NCBI RefSeq assembly: GCF_964204865.1
Contig: NC_135251.1
Span: 16,058,001-16,122,000, forward strand
Length of the DNA stretch: 64,000 bases
DNA from: Styela clava
Taxonomy: Eukaryota; Chordata; Ascidiacea; Stolidobranchia; Styelidae
Direction: 5' to 3'
This document shows, in pieces, positions 37,726 through 50,974 of this stretch (position 1 is the stretch's first letter; every line of letters starts with the position of its first letter). Below the pieces are notes generated by a model. That model was given only the letters and a program-made list of their open reading frames with translations. It searched no databases and was not told where the DNA came from. Made by a program: the position numbers and the translations under genes.

Positions 37726-40700
37726 GATTGGCGAAGAGTATTGTTGAAATGCCGACAGAATAATCAAATCTATAAAATTTTAAACTCATTCTACTGACAG
37801 ATTTTACGAAGATTCAAAATTTTATAATAACGCGTATAAGAGTACAAGCAAACACGCTTCATTTGAATCTTTTTATCTCATATATGTAACATTTGGTTAT
37901 ATATTTCGTATGGACAATCTGATAGTGCTTCGTCATTCGCATGTTTTATCTTCCTCATTCGCAAATAATAAGCTTGTTTTCTATAACTATACGGTTGTTA
38001 CTACTAAAACGATAATCAATGTGAAGCAACTGGTAGGCACTGTATCAGGAGAAATTGTACTAGCTGTACTCTCTTTCGAAAATCAACTTAACGAATTCCA
38101 TTGCAGAACATTACAAATTATTATTCTCTGTGCGTCTATGACAATACTTGTCCTCTGTAATCTCTATCATTTCGTAAGTACAAAGCTATAAAGTTGTTCA
38201 CAAACAATAGGCTCTGATGATCCAACAGTTTATCGACAAAGGTTCGCGGTAATTTAATGCCACAATGTTGAGGAAGGGTCGCCAACTCAAAAACAATTAT
38301 ATATCGGGCATAACGGATCAATGTTTACGGTTTAATCTGCGACAATTACCAGTAAATCGGAAAATAAATCTTGAATATTTTTCTAAATTCTTAAACGTGT
38401 TAAAATTCCTAATTGAAATAAGCATTTGCCACAAAAAGTTACGGCTTTAATAATACATATATTGATAATACTTTGGTTTGTTCGCGCCATAACTTACGGT
38501 TGAAAGCCCCATTCGACTTTCTCTGTACCACCCTAAAAAAATCTTGAGATGGACAATCTTGCACACATAGAGCTGAAGGTGATATTATTAAAGTAAGATC
38601 GACTAAATTACAATTGTATTTTGTAATATATTTTCAAATGAAGCTCTAATTCGGAATGTTAATATATCGATGACATGGTTTCTAGTATTGATATTCCGAA
38701 ATCTCGATTTGTAATATTCGCCAAGATTCATGATCCCATGATTAGCTTATTTTAGGTTTTTTAAAGTTTAGTTTAATTATTCATATTATCAACAGTCCGG
38801 TAGTTATTCGAGTATTGAGGGGAGTATTTTAGTCATCATTAACGACCTTCTCCTTATCAAATGTGATCCATGTTTTCCAGGCTTCGTCGAAGTATATAGG
38901 CTAAGTCTTGAATTTTCCGGAAAATCATTTTATACAGAGTTTAGTTTCTTTCTTTTGTTTTTGTCGCGGCCATCTCAGTCAATTTTAACTGCATATATTG
39001 GGTGGTATGTTGTTACTATAACGATTCCAACCTTTCACCTTGTATTACATTAATTCAAACATTACAAACAATAACGATAGTGCGAAGTTTCGAGTATTGG
39101 AGCAGCGATGTGACACATATTTAATCATTTGCGTATTCTTACAGAAATGTAGTACGCGGACTCGATTTGTAACTTAAAATAGCAGTGATTCGTCTTGATT
39201 TTTTGCATAGACTCGACTCAAAACTCCAACTTGATCCAAATTGAGTGATGTAATATCTCAGAATTCGAATTCGAGAGTGGGGAAGTTCATAATATGTACG
39301 GTACCAATGTAGGTAAGGTAATTACCTAGGTAAGGACACGATCGAAGGTTTGTATGAACGTGCAGTGTTTTGGCGTAACTCTGTGACTACTTGCATTAAA
39401 TATAAAGCATAAACCCAGTTAATGAGGTGAAAAAATCTGGGATTTTCGGATTTCTTCAATAATTTACTTGACGGCTGACTTGTTTTCACGTTTCATCACA
39501 TTAATCCAGTTGCAAGCTTCGACGCCATATCAGAGATATGGTCACGTCCTACCCGTATTTTAAAATGTTCTCATACTTATCCTGGTCGTAGAAAAGTCGA
39601 TAATAAGCCCCAATCATATATGTGGCTGCTTACCCCACCCTTCCGTCTGGTTGCAGGTAACATTTCATGTCTGGCATAGGATCAGTTAACCAATTACTCT
39701 ATCTGTTTCAGATGCATGTGGTTGGCAAGGGAGGGGAGCGATCAGCGGTTATTAGGGGATTCGAAGATGCGAATCGCGCTGAGTACCGCTATCATCAGCG
39801 GTGCTATGCCACCATTACCAACTTTCATGACCTTTTGCTGATCTGATAAGGGACGCTCGCCCCAAAGTGTATGTTAGCCGGACAAATCACATTTACAGGG
39901 CATTGGATTGTCTATAAAGACAAGTGTACTCTGTTGCACATCTGAAGCAAGTTTTGGCGTCATTTGACAATGGTCACAGATGATAAGTATAAGTTTATTT
40001 CGACTCCATAATCAGCATAACATACGATAAAACAATTAGATAAAAACTGATGATAGAATTAGGGAGAGCAAACAGAACATTAAGTAAGGTTTATAGTGTA
40101 CAGAATTTAAGTTGAAAGGTTTTGCCAAAAAGGCGGTACGTGTTCACCAGTATGTTAGTCGTTGTTAGAGACTAAGAAATTGTTCAATTCATTTTGGGAG
40201 ATATTGATCATCAAATGCTTATCATGTTAAATTGATGGTTCGAGGATCCGAGAGGCAATTCTGTTTGAGACACAGAAGAAATTGTTATACCATGCAAAAA
40301 CACTCAAATTTGATCATATCACACTATCGACACTTTGGCCATCAAGTCAACTCCAAAGAAATACCCTACCTAAACATATATTACATGCTTACATAAAAGA
40401 TAGAAAACCACATCAAATAACAATCGCCAACCTCGAATTAAAATTTAAATGGGAGAATCTAATATAGCTCGACTGCTCGAGTATACAATTATTAGTAATT
40501 TTGCAGAAAATATATTTTACTGTCCACAACCCTCATCATGAAATACCCCCATTTAAACAATGAACCAAAGCCATGCACGTATAATAAGAAAGATCCTACA
40601 TCAAGAAAATAATAAGAAGCATGCATATGCAAATGCAAGAATCTCCAAATGATGCGATGCTATGTTTGCCGCCAAATTTATGACAATAGATATTTTTTAT

Positions 40701-40842
40701 ACATCCAGACGTGTTCCCCAAAAAACTGTACCTAATCCTGTAATCTGGCAATCTTGTAAAAATACTTCTTTATCTTTCAGTGTCTCAAACAGAACTAAAA
40801 TCCTAGCTAGCGTTTAGGTTAAGGTATGTCTAGTTGTTCACC
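37726..40842. other. Intergenic region between FN3 and first fucosyltransferase genes
   Basis: The promoters of two divergent genes must lie here (FN3 gene leftward, fucosyltransferase rightward), but no specific element is recognisable. It contains a diverged SINE at about 39600-39812. Other open frames here show no family features. Confidence 0.5.
39600..39812 (-). repeat. tRNA-derived SINE, copy 3 (diverged)
   Basis: Shares with copy 2 the order CATTTCATGTCTGGCATAGG, GCGATCAGCGGTTA, GATTCGAAGATGCGAATCGC and GCTATGCCACC, read on the plus strand. The tRNA-like head is on the right, so the element reads on the minus strand. It is strongly mutated. Confidence 0.6.
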
Positions 40843-43800
40843 ATGCACTCGCTCAATAAGCATGTCTTATCACATATGGTGTACAAAGTATTGTTGTTGT
40901 TCATCATAATAACTTTATTGGAAGTTTATATCGCTAGCTTTTGGACGAATATAACATCTGTTCATTGGATCAGGGGCAAAAAGCAAAAGTGGTCAAGTAT
41001 CAGACAACGTCAAAGCTCCTATGGACCCTATCTGAGTGATCCTGTTATAATTTCCCCAGAAATACAAGCTGAATTGAACAGACGGCTCCTGAATGCAACA
41101 GATGAAAAGGTTATAGTTTTTTATATTGTGTTGAATAAGGGCTATTTTGCAAATTATCATCATAATTAGCCTTTGAATCTGAGCTATATCAGTACCATTC
41201 GAATTCCTTTTTCAATACGACTTTAACAAATGTGATAGAAGTAATAATATTCTAATGCATACTTTTGAATGAAATTTGGTTCATGCCTGTTATGCTATGC
41301 CCCTCTCAGAAATATTGAAAAAATCATCAATATAGTATTCTGTATTTTTAATCAATTTATTACAGATAATACTCATCTACATATCAGGCTTCGGAGTGGA
41401 AGATCGAAAATGGGTCGACAAAAAGAAATGTGGAAACTGTGAAATAACTTATGATAGAAAATTGGTATTTGTGTTAATAATTTATTTGTCAGAGGCAGAG
41501 CAAAAAAAATTCATATAAATATGTCATATGATAAGAACCTTTTATTATCTTTGCAGGTTGGCATGAGCTATGTTTGAATGAAATCGAATTTGGGATACAT
41601 TTATATCAATTACTGAATTATAATAAATTATACGTTTTAGAGATATTTTTTCATTTTTATTCGAAAACTTTCCCACAGTACAGCAAGTTAAGCATCAAAT
41701 CAAACATAGGTTGTGTTTCACCTCTAACAAAATATTACAGCATAACGTTTTTTTTTTTTTATTTATGCATTTTAAATATACATCCATGTGAAAAAATAAA
41801 ACATGGCTAAACTCTGTATATACATTCCAGTTTGAATTTAAATTTGTTTTTGAATGTTTGCGCAGTATATAGCATAGCAATTTAAAAATGAATAGAAAAC
41901 GAAACACCTTTATATATTTATATTGGTTACGATTTTTAATGTTTCAATATTTTCTACATTGAATATTTCAGATAAACGATGAGAGGACAGGTGCTGTAGT
42001 TTTTCATTATGACAGACTAGGAGTATTGAATGTTCCGTGGAAGAGGTATGCTTAACTCTACACAATTACCATGTCCTAGTTTTACACTTCTTAACTTATT
42101 TTACAACGACAGATTTGAAATGCCTGAGAAATGGACAAAAAATGTTTACCAGCTGTATTTTTCGATAAATGCTCAAAAATGATCAATTGAAATTTTTAAT
42201 GTTTTCATTGAATAGATTTTATATCTAATCATGGTTGATCTATATTCATTTCCAACTGGTAATCAATCAGTCCTTTGTTATGCTGAAAACAAGCATCTCT
42301 TCCTGATATTCATATCTAGTTGAATTACAGGAATCCACGTCATCTGTATGTGTTATGGACAATGGAATCTACTTTAACAATGTTAGCCATAGGAAATCTA
42401 CAGGTTAAATTTATGGAGTATTTCAAATTCAATGCAACACTTACATACAGGTGAATTGTTCATCTTAAAAACTTAAAATTAGCTATTTACTCTTCATTTA
42501 ATTTTGATGTGTGTTGTGTTTTCATTTGTAAGTACAGTGATAACTCGGTAGTCGAACATAATTCATTCAGGATTGGTGTTCGAGTACCGAAACTTTTTTG
42601 CCATGAGAATAATAGTAATTATTTTAATTCGTTTCTATGTATTCCAAAATACCCAAATTATTAATAAAATGTTTACCCCGACAACAGCAATTATTCGAAG
42701 GTGTACATAATAAATATTAAACATTATAAAGATATAAAAATTTGTGTATAAATATTTGTATCTGTTACTGTTCGTTTGAGCAAATTTCTGTGGGTTCTAT
42801 GTAATTCGTTTTTGTGTGCGATGAGGCCATCAAGAATTAAACACCTTGTGGCGGTTCTGCTTTTGCATTAGTTGTGAATGTCTAAAGTCTTGCCAAAAAA
42901 TCTTTAAATGTAAACTTTTAGTTTACTTCTCAGAACCTCCACTGTAAATTATTTTTTGTGGTCTTAACACTGGAACCTCAGAGGAATAATTTTATTATGA
43001 AATTGAATGAATAAAATGAATAAATTCACACCACTCTTTGATAATAAGAACTGCTAAGGAAGTCAGAAGCCAATTTCGTTATATTCCAATCATATACTTG
43101 TTTCACAGGAGGGACTCCGATTTTCAGGCACAATATGGAAATTCTGATACAGTAGCATCAATCATTAAAACCAACAATCTAACGCTAAAGGAAATATACA
43201 AACGTAAAAAAAAAGTTGCTGTTGCCGTTGTTAGTGACTGTGATTACACTCCAGGTGCAGTTGTAAGGTTAAAACAATTGAAAGAATTGTCTGATTATGG
43301 ATTTGGGTTGGAATGCTATGGCAGTTGCTTCGGGGGCAAAATTTTCACAGACAAACCATTTACCGGATTTGATGGATTTATTTCTGAATACAAATTCTAT
43401 TTTTCATTTGAAAATTCATATCACTGCAGAGACTATATCACAGAAAAGTTTTTTGTCAATGGACTTAAATCTCTTGCAGTTCCTGTTGTTTGGGGTCCAA
43501 GGATTGAGGAATATATGGCAGTTTCTCCACCAGGATCTTTCATTCATGCAGATAGTTTTGCTTCATTGAAAGAACTTGCTGATTATATCAAGTACCTTGA
43601 CAAAAATGAAACTGCATACTTGGAATATTTCAGGTTTGTTTTATGTTATATAACTGTGTTTGTCAGTTGTAATTTTTTGTGCAAAAATTAGCTTGAAAAA
43701 TACCATGCGAACTCATTCAAAACTTTGCTCAAAAACAGTCTCATCTCTGAGCTTCGTTTTGGGGGGACATTGCAGTTAGTTAGGTTAGTTAGTTAGTTAG

Positions 43801-44446
43801 TGATATTCTAGAATTCGGCTTTGCAAATGATTTAACATATTGGGTGGATCTATTTTACAACAAAATCATCGAGTATTTGGTGTATAATTTGCCAACAATT
43901 TGATTTGACTCAAATAAAAAATGACTCAAAACAAATAACTACAACTTGAATCCTCTGAGGCATTCGCATTGAGTTTCTGAGGTTTTTTTTTTTTTGACTA
44001 GCTTGAGAGTCATATTAGGCATATTGATATCGAGTACTCAAAATATATCACTGGATAGATACAAAACATTTTCTAAAAAGTTTTGTTTGTAAAATTATGT
44101 AAACATTTAGAACAAATAATGTGATCGAAAATCTACCTGTCCCCATGTAAATGAAATCAATTTACCCTCCACTAATGTAATTTTTCTCAGGTGGTTATAT
44201 ATGGATCCAAAAGATTTGCCGCAGTATGGAAAGACATCAGATTGGTGCCAGCTTTGTCGAGCTATGCATGGGATTAATATTGATGAATTATACAACCCAT
44301 TGTACAATGAGTCAAAGATACCTATATTCACAAATGGTGTTGCTCCTAGAACAGTGGATGACACAATAGATTGGTTGTATGGAAGAGAGTATACAGAATG
44401 CGTTGATCCTTTTTGGGATCTCAATTGGGATTCTCGCTTAATCTAG
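40843..44446 (+). CDS. Alpha-1,3-fucosyltransferase (GT10), copy 1
   Basis: Golgi type II membrane enzyme that transfers fucose from GDP-fucose to GlcNAc on glycans. Six coding exons with consistent phases: 40843-41109, 41366-41464, 41972-42045, 42331-42450, 43109-43633, 44191-44446; 446 aa. A signal anchor (VYKVLLLFIIITLLEVYIAS) starts near residue 13, followed by a stem. The catalytic half shows RRDSDF, the GT10 block KFYFSFENSYHCRDYITEKF, then VPVVWG, PPGSFIHADSF and a C-terminal WCQLCRAMHG cysteine pair. Exon lengths and phases match the paralogue at 50975-56327, so the two arose by tandem duplication after the intron pattern was set. The acceptor and linkage specificity are inferred from the family only. 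Confidence 0.92.
42535..42944. mobile_element. Tigger/pogo-like MITE, 410 bp
   Basis: The ends CAGTGATAACTCGGTAGTCGAAC and (reverse complement) CAGTGGAGGTTCTGAGAAG are imperfect inverted repeats, each flanked by TA as expected for the Tc1/mariner superfamily. It lies in intron 4 of the first fucosyltransferase gene. No transposase is present. A short related segment occurs at about 21210-21250. Confidence 0.65.
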
Positions 44447-44869
44447 TTTCTCTGTTAGGGTTCAAATTCAGTCATTTTTGTAAAGGAACTAAAAGATTTA
44501 GTAGATTTATATATGCAAATTTATTTAATATTTTTTACAAGGCTGTGATGATTTATTGCGAATTGGAGATTTTGGAAAGTAGTAGTTCATGACAAAAAAT
44601 GTTTTTAATTTGATTACTAAGTTCTCATGGAGCAACATCCTGTTTTTTATATTTTGGTGCATTATAAATTGCCTCATTTATTTATAAGATAATCCGAACT
44701 GAAATTATTTATGGTATTGAGAGAGTCTTCGTATGTACGGTGGATATTATGTTAAACCATAATCATGTTGATGATGTTATAATATCAACAAATTAGTATT
44801 TTTTAGTTTTCACACAATTTATGTAGTATGTTGCGGCTACCGAAGTGTTATCAGTTTCACATAAGGGCT

Positions 44870-45141
44870 AGGGATTTTATATTTATTTAGGGGGAGAGGA
44901 AAGCAGATGTGATGACTTATCCATATCCCTCAATTTTATGCCAGTTATGTAATTAGTTGATGATGGTAAAAGTGGTAAATGACCAGTCGTTACATTCCTG
45001 TGGTGGAAAGAAGTCCAGCAATCTTCTCGCACATAATCATTCCCACATAGGATTTGTACCTATGAACCATCACAGGGTAATCATAGGTGCAATGGCCAGC
45101 ATTCTTCTGACGCTTATCACGCTGTGCCATATCGTCGAATC
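44870..45141 (-). repeat. tRNA-derived SINE, copy 4
   Basis: Homologous to copy 2: the tail GATTTTATATTTATTTAGGGGGAGAGG on the left, and CTCGCACATAATCATTC, GGATTTGTACCTATGAACC and GGTAATCATAGGTG towards the tRNA-like head on the right. It is followed by an (AT)n run. It reads on the minus strand and lies 0.4 kb downstream of the first fucosyltransferase. Confidence 0.8.
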
Positions 45142-46337
45142 CATATATATATATATTGTTGGTTACAGGTTAATTTGCCATTGCACCATTTAAGAATAGT
45201 CTCCAGTGTTTTTCTCTGTGTTCTCATCTTGCCCGCCCCTAAAATTAACAGGATTGTGTTAAACATAACTAATATATGATTGAATATTTCACATATTGAA
45301 TTTATTATAAATGGTTTATCGTTTCATGTTTTAAATGCTGTGTCTATGAATCAAAAAATTCACTTTACGTTTTCATGTCCTTCACTTTCTGTTACATAGT
45401 GTCTGCCTCTATTGTTAGGTAACAACAGTATTTCAAAGGAAAATCAGGCAAACAAACTTTAAAAAGCATGAAGTACACATTAATGATCACTTTTATTTAA
45501 AGAAAGCAATGACTTTTTCCTTGATAATTTGGCGCTGCGCAACAAAAAGTTTGGGGACTTCTGCTATACGATACAGCTATTTGTAATCGAGTCAAACTGG
45601 CTACTTGCCATGTTTTGCGTAGTGTTTGTCACCTACTTCAAGTATTGGTGCTCCCGAAGTATGTGCACCAAGGTGGCCCACAACCTGAACATAGTATGTG
45701 TACCAGGTTAGAGTTTTCAGGTTGGGCGCCATCTGATGCATATACTTCTGGAGCGCCCAAGTATTTGATTTTGTTGTTACGAATCTAGTATTATTGCTCT
45801 TGTTTACTTTTCTAAAATAAAGTATGTTATTTACCATTGTGTTGGCTTAGTTGTAAACTTGAGCAGTGCTCCATAATCTAGTAACTATCAAGTTACCACC
45901 TATCCACCCCGCTACAATATTCAAATTTGTGAAAACGGCATACTGTTGTGCGGATCTCTGCTAAATACCAATCGCACAAGAATGTTTTGTTTGAGTGGCC
46001 TGGGAAAATGGGCAAAACCTATATAGGTTTATAACGAACGCTGTAACCGGCGCTCGTGCCCATACACAAGTGAAAACACATCACCACAATCATACTAGAA
46101 TAAATTAATGAACAGAGTACATGGTCACGAGAAAATAAATTTCACGGGCGAAGCTTATTACTTGTAACGTTGTAAATGATTTGATGCGTGAAAGTCGTGA
46201 AGAATACAAAGACATTTAGAAATTATGTGACGGTGCCTGTGCCGAATAGCAATAATAACAATGAATTGATTAGCTGTTTTTTGTCAACAAATAAAGCTAA
46301 AAAGTGAACAACAAAAAGCACGAAAACTAGTTTCGGG
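45142..46337. other. Intergenic stretch without recognised genes
   Basis: AT-rich DNA after the SINE. Minus-strand and plus-strand open frames near 45529-45837 overlap each other and show no conserved motif. I see nothing further in it. Confidence 0.5.
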
Positions 46338-47480
46338 CGTTACTTCTTATGTTACAAAATTGGTTCGAATTCGTAGAAATTGGAGTGAATGTTTTTAGTC
46401 TTTGCAACGTCCAACATTCCGGATCTTCCATCTTGCTGTCTTGAGTAGGGATGTAAGTTTCAGAATATCGAAGCGATTCGACGCAATTTAAGAAAAAGGG
46501 GCTTGATTCTATTGAAAAAAAAAAATAATAGACATCACAAGGCAATTGCACGACACAGCGGCGCTGACTTTTCCAAAGCCGTGGCACTCCCAGAGTCGTT
46601 ATATTTCATATTGGTAGCAGCTTTCGAGGGACCAATGGTTTCGCTCAATTTTGTTCGACTACTTAAAATGTTACAAAGTTTCACAAATATTCTGATCGTT
46701 TTTTCAAATTATCTACATAATATTATTATAATAAAACATTGCTTCATAACTTATTAAAAACATGTCTGCGATGCTTCCCTCGTTATCATTCCCTTTTTAA
46801 AAACCATGACGCCTACGGACCTACGGTACTAATCAGCGTTTATCATTTGGATGAATTTTGAAGGTCAATTTTAGAAGAAACAATCGCTGTATATCCAGTA
46901 ATATTTGCAAACATAATTGTATGTGAATAAATTTAGTAACTGAGTATACCTTTATGTAACAAAAAATAAATATCAGCTGCAATATTTTTGGTAGTTGATA
47001 CATCCATTCAGTGTGTTTTTCTGGTAACTTTCTCAATTCTTTAAGCTCATTCTTGTTATTTTATCAAAATATGTATATACTATATTTCTTCCAAATTTGG
47101 AGAGAGTTAACAATAATATGATGATATACTAAATAGAATCAGATTCGGAAATATTCGAATCGGAACATTGTGATTCGAAATTCGATTCGAAAAAAAATAT
47201 TCGAAACTTACATCCCTAGTCTTGAGCATCGATTGTTCCTATGATTTGTTTCTCTCGCAGTAATTTACCGACCAATCCAGTGCCGCAGCTAATTTGATTA
47301 TTTCTGTTTCCTCGAAGTCCCTTAGATTCCCTAGCACGCGCCCGCAGATATTCCTATTTACTGGCAGAACATTTTCGAGTTTTTCAGCTATTCCGACCGG
47401 GTACCTTTTTTCTAATCCCCATGTCGGGAATGATTTTTTGTTAAAATCATGGAATTTTGAAGTTTTATCTATAAACGTCG
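46338..47480 (-). pseudogene. Possible coding relic split by a hAT insertion, family unknown
   Basis: On the minus strand, 47480-47227 reads as a protein-like frame (KSFPTWGLEKRYPVGIAEKL, then GRVLGNLRDFEETEIIKLAA). After a switch to the +1 frame it continues with VGKLLREKQIIGTIDAQDSK. That phrase crosses the point where the element at 46446-47218 is inserted and goes on as MEDPECWTLQRLKTF to about 46338. Its upstream end runs into a fold-back repeat. I do not recognise the family. It may be a dead gene, a remnant of a transposon protein, or two exons of a real gene. Confidence 0.35.
46446..47218. mobile_element. hAT (Ac-like ends) non-autonomous element, 773 bp
   Basis: Perfect 16-bp terminal inverted repeats, TAGGGATGTAAGTTTC and GAAACTTACATCCCTA, with a perfect 8-bp target duplication GTCTTGAG (46438-46445 and 47219-47226). 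The sub-terminal DNA carries ATTCGA-rich repeats. No transposase is seen. The TAGGGATG end resembles those of the Ac branch of hAT. Confidence 0.92.
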
Positions 47481-47484
47481 TGGA

Positions 47485-48002
47485 TTGCACCTGCGGACAT
47501 TTGCACCCATTATACATTGCATCCAGTTTGTGGGTGCAAATGTACGCAGTGGCGTATCTAGGGTGTGGCAGCCAGGGCTCATGCCATGGGCGCCGTTTGC
47601 GCAGGGGCTCAAAGACTGCAAAAAATATTAATCATAAAATGTTTCAATAAAATAATTTTGATCTGGGAATAATTGAAACTCGTATTTTTACTCAAATAAT
47701 AACTTAAAAGTACCTCAATTCAATAAGAGTCATAAGTTGTAAAACATCTATCAAGGGGGCGCATTTTTAGACTTTGCCATGGGCGCGATTCTACGTAGAT
47801 ACGCCACTGAATGTACGCGAGTGCAAATCTGCGGGTATGCAAATGTCCGTGGGTGCAAATGCCTGTGGTTGCAATTGTACGTGTGTGCAAATATCCACGG
47901 GTGCAAATGTGCATGGGTGCAATCTGTATGTGGGTGCTAAAATTTGCGGGTGCAATCTTCCTGGGTGCAAATGCCCGTGGGTGCAAAAGTATGCGGATGC
48001 AA
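47485..48002. repeat. Fold-back minisatellite, cluster 3, interrupted by a hAT element
   Basis: The left arm (47485-47546) has CACCTGCGGACATTTGCACCC and the right arm (47818-48002) many GGGTGCAAATG units. The two parts are separated by the element at 47547-47809, whose target duplication shows they were once continuous. Confidence 0.8.
47547..47809. mobile_element. hAT (Tip100-like ends) MITE, 263 bp, nested
   Basis: The left end CAGTGGCGTATCTAGG and right end CTACGTAGATACGCCACTG are inverted repeats. The perfect 8-bp target duplication AATGTACG lies at 47539-47546 and 47810-47817. The interior includes CCATGGGCGCC and AGGGGGCGCAT near the ends. It has inserted into a fold-back minisatellite unit. 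Confidence 0.93.
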
Positions 48003-50974
48003 GAAAAAAAAAATCTATTGTCAAGTGTGGGCCATGTTACAGCAGTGACGAAACGCAGATCTGAAGCAGTAATCAAAAAAAGAAACAATACATTGTTTTA
48101 TTGTTTTTTGTGCTTTATATATCTTCCTTAAAATAGAAAAATGCCACCCATGCAAAATAACAACATGCTTATTAGAATAGTGACTCCCGTGCTTTAATAT
48201 ATTTAGGGTAATTGAACTCGCAGTATTTTGATCACTCATAGATTTTCCCGACTGCGGCCCGCAAGACCTCCTCAAATTTGTTTGCGACTCTTCTTGGACC
48301 AGCCTGTTCTAGCAAATGGCAGTCTTGCATAACTGGCCTCCTGATGGGCAAATACCTCGAGTAATTTACACTCGTACATACCCATATTATCAGGCTTGAC
48401 CATGGACATATTTTTCCGTCCCATCCCATCTCATGGAAATTCATGTCTGCCCCATCATATGAATGTTTCCCTGACCTTCGACCCCCGAAAAAATTTTAGG
48501 TTTTCTTTTTTCAAAGTGATTTCGCTAGTTGGCGCCTATAAACTGGTTTATATGTTTCATATCATTGTTATAATTGAAAATGTTCAACAACCTGTCATTT
48601 AAAAGTACTGGTGGAAAAGTTTAGCCAAGTTTATTGCATATATTTCAAGACTAATTCTTGACTACTGCAATTAAACTAAATCTTCTAAAAGCCAAATTTG
48701 TCATTGATTCATACATAAATTCTTGAAACACAGCAAAAATTAGGCAATGTTTACAACCATGGCTGAAAATCTGTCTGATTGACAAAAGTATCCGAGCAGC
48801 TGCTAAAACGTCATTCTGATCGCGAATTGTAATTTTTTAATAACTATCACTTACCGTACGTGATACCACGTTACCTCACTATCGTGTTTAAACCGCATCG
48901 CTGAAGACATATTGTTAAGTTTATTGACACACAAAACGTTATTCTATATAAAAGTGTCTCATTTGTCTTGGGTGTCCCAAGCGTCCTCTTGTCCCACCTT
49001 TCCCATGGGAAAAACGAATGTGTGCTGTCCCATCCCATCCCACCCAATGCAATAAAATTTCATGGTGTTTTGAAAAACAAGATCTTGCAATAAAAGTTAT
49101 GCTAAATAAGACTACGAATTGAATCGTTACATATTACTAAAGCGTTATTAAACACTCACCGGCGAAGGTATCTATGTGGCATCTATTACCTTTTGAGCAG
49201 AGGAAGTCATCAACTTTGTTATTCATAGTCAAACAATATGTGTAAACTTAGACGCAGTCAACTACGACTAGGTGAAGCGCGCAGTAGCGGTATATCTGAT
49301 TTATTCAGTTTTTCGTCAATTTGGCTGGTTCCGTTAGTTACGTCGAATAGATTGTAAACTTCTTACGCGACGAGGTGTTATCATTTGGTAGTGGGTCTTT
49401 ACTAATTGTGGAATTTGTGTAGGCTTTTGTGGTTGTGATGATTGAACGTGACCACTCAAAATGGTTCACAAAAATTTTGGTAGGGCAAACGAATCTAGAA
49501 AAGTAGCAATAGATTCCACACAACAATCCTGATATTCAGGTCCGCCGAAGAGGGAATGGAAGTCAAATGAGCACCTCGAAAATTTGAAATCGATTCACTA
49601 CAGAAAATGGAACTATATTTAGCTAAATCTTAATTTATATTGTAGAGTGAATTTAGCTATTACAGCAGATATTGTGCTTGTTTTAAATTAGTTGCCTTTA
49701 TTTGTAATGTTGGTTGTTTCAGTGAGTACATTTAATCATATATAAACACACTGTTGCGTAGATATCTTTCCGCAGCGAGTTTTAGAAGTATTAGGTATAA
49801 TTTTTAATTATTTTTTGTATCCCGCCCAATCGAGTAAAAAAATAGTAAGTTTTCAATGATAGTAGTTCTAAACTTCTTGTGACCAAAACCTAGCCTCATG
49901 GGTCCTACGACCTGTGCATGACTACGTATTTCAATTCTGTAAACAAGTCGGAATCGTAAATCTAGTAGGAACGCCTGATATTTCAACATGGTTTGCTTTC
50001 TTTATTGATTTAAAAAGAAATACCAAACAGTGGTCTGTAGTACCGAAAACTTGATTCTACAGTCTGTGTACGATATAGAGCAGTGGTCGGCAAACTATGT
50101 CAATAATCTAGTCTAAATAAGCCGAAGATGTAAATCTTGTACGGTATATTTTATCAAACGCACCATGATTCGATTGTGTCGATATGCAGAAGGTATTTTT
50201 TCAAATATTTGCTTTCGTGGACTATGGAGGTAGACTTTCCATATGCTGCCATAAATAGTGAAAATTGGTTCCTGCTTAGCAAAATTTCATTTGTGGGAAT
50301 TTTTTTCTGATACCCAGAATAAGATGCAGTTCAATAACATGTTCGGCAAGTATCCGACATACCTGAGAGAATGTGCCTCTTATGATTTTACATGTGGTAT
50401 CAACCAACTATTATCCGATCGATGCCTCAGTTTACAACAGAGTTTAGTTCGATGTGAAAAGTATCAATTTTTCAAATATCAAGAATTGGAGGTTATATAT
50501 TATTGATACCTAAATGACATGAGATCTACCGCCATATGTTGATGTCAGGGTTGCGAATAAAGTTTCATATTCGTTGTCGATGGAAAATGCAGCGGCAGAC
50601 TTCACTCTAAAGTATTAGATCGAAGTTGGTCTCGCGTTATAGTAGCGCCCGTTCTTTTCACACTTTACTATTGTTTTCATATATATATATATATATGCTG
50701 ACCCCGCATCTAACTGCTTCTTACACACCCTTGAAATCCTGCTGAATCAAAGTTGTGAGTCTAATTTTTATTTGGTTCGTGTTCGCCAGTTGCACATGGC
50801 GGATATATTGCATAGTTCGTACCTACCGCGTTATATACCAATTGGCTTGTCAATTGACAACCTATCTGACCTAACAAAATATTTTTGATAAACATACTAG
50901 CCATTTATGTTTGACATTCATGTTTATTATTTTCCAATTTCAAGGTCATATGTTGTAATAAACAAAATTTTAGT
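48003..50974. other. Intergenic region upstream of second fucosyltransferase
   Basis: No gene recognised. Two segments, near 48405-48435 and 48985-49050, share CCATCCCATC/CCCATGG motifs in partly inverted form and may be the ends of an old element. At 50081 a lone hAT end CAGTGGTCGGCAAACT occurs without a partner. An (AT)n run lies near 50678-50695. Confidence 0.5.

Noticed and set aside
47774-48131. Several frames of about 77-122 codons on both strands with repeated Cys/Gly or His/Thr
   Set aside because: They are translations of the GGGTGCAAATGT repeat units, not a cysteine-rich protein gene.
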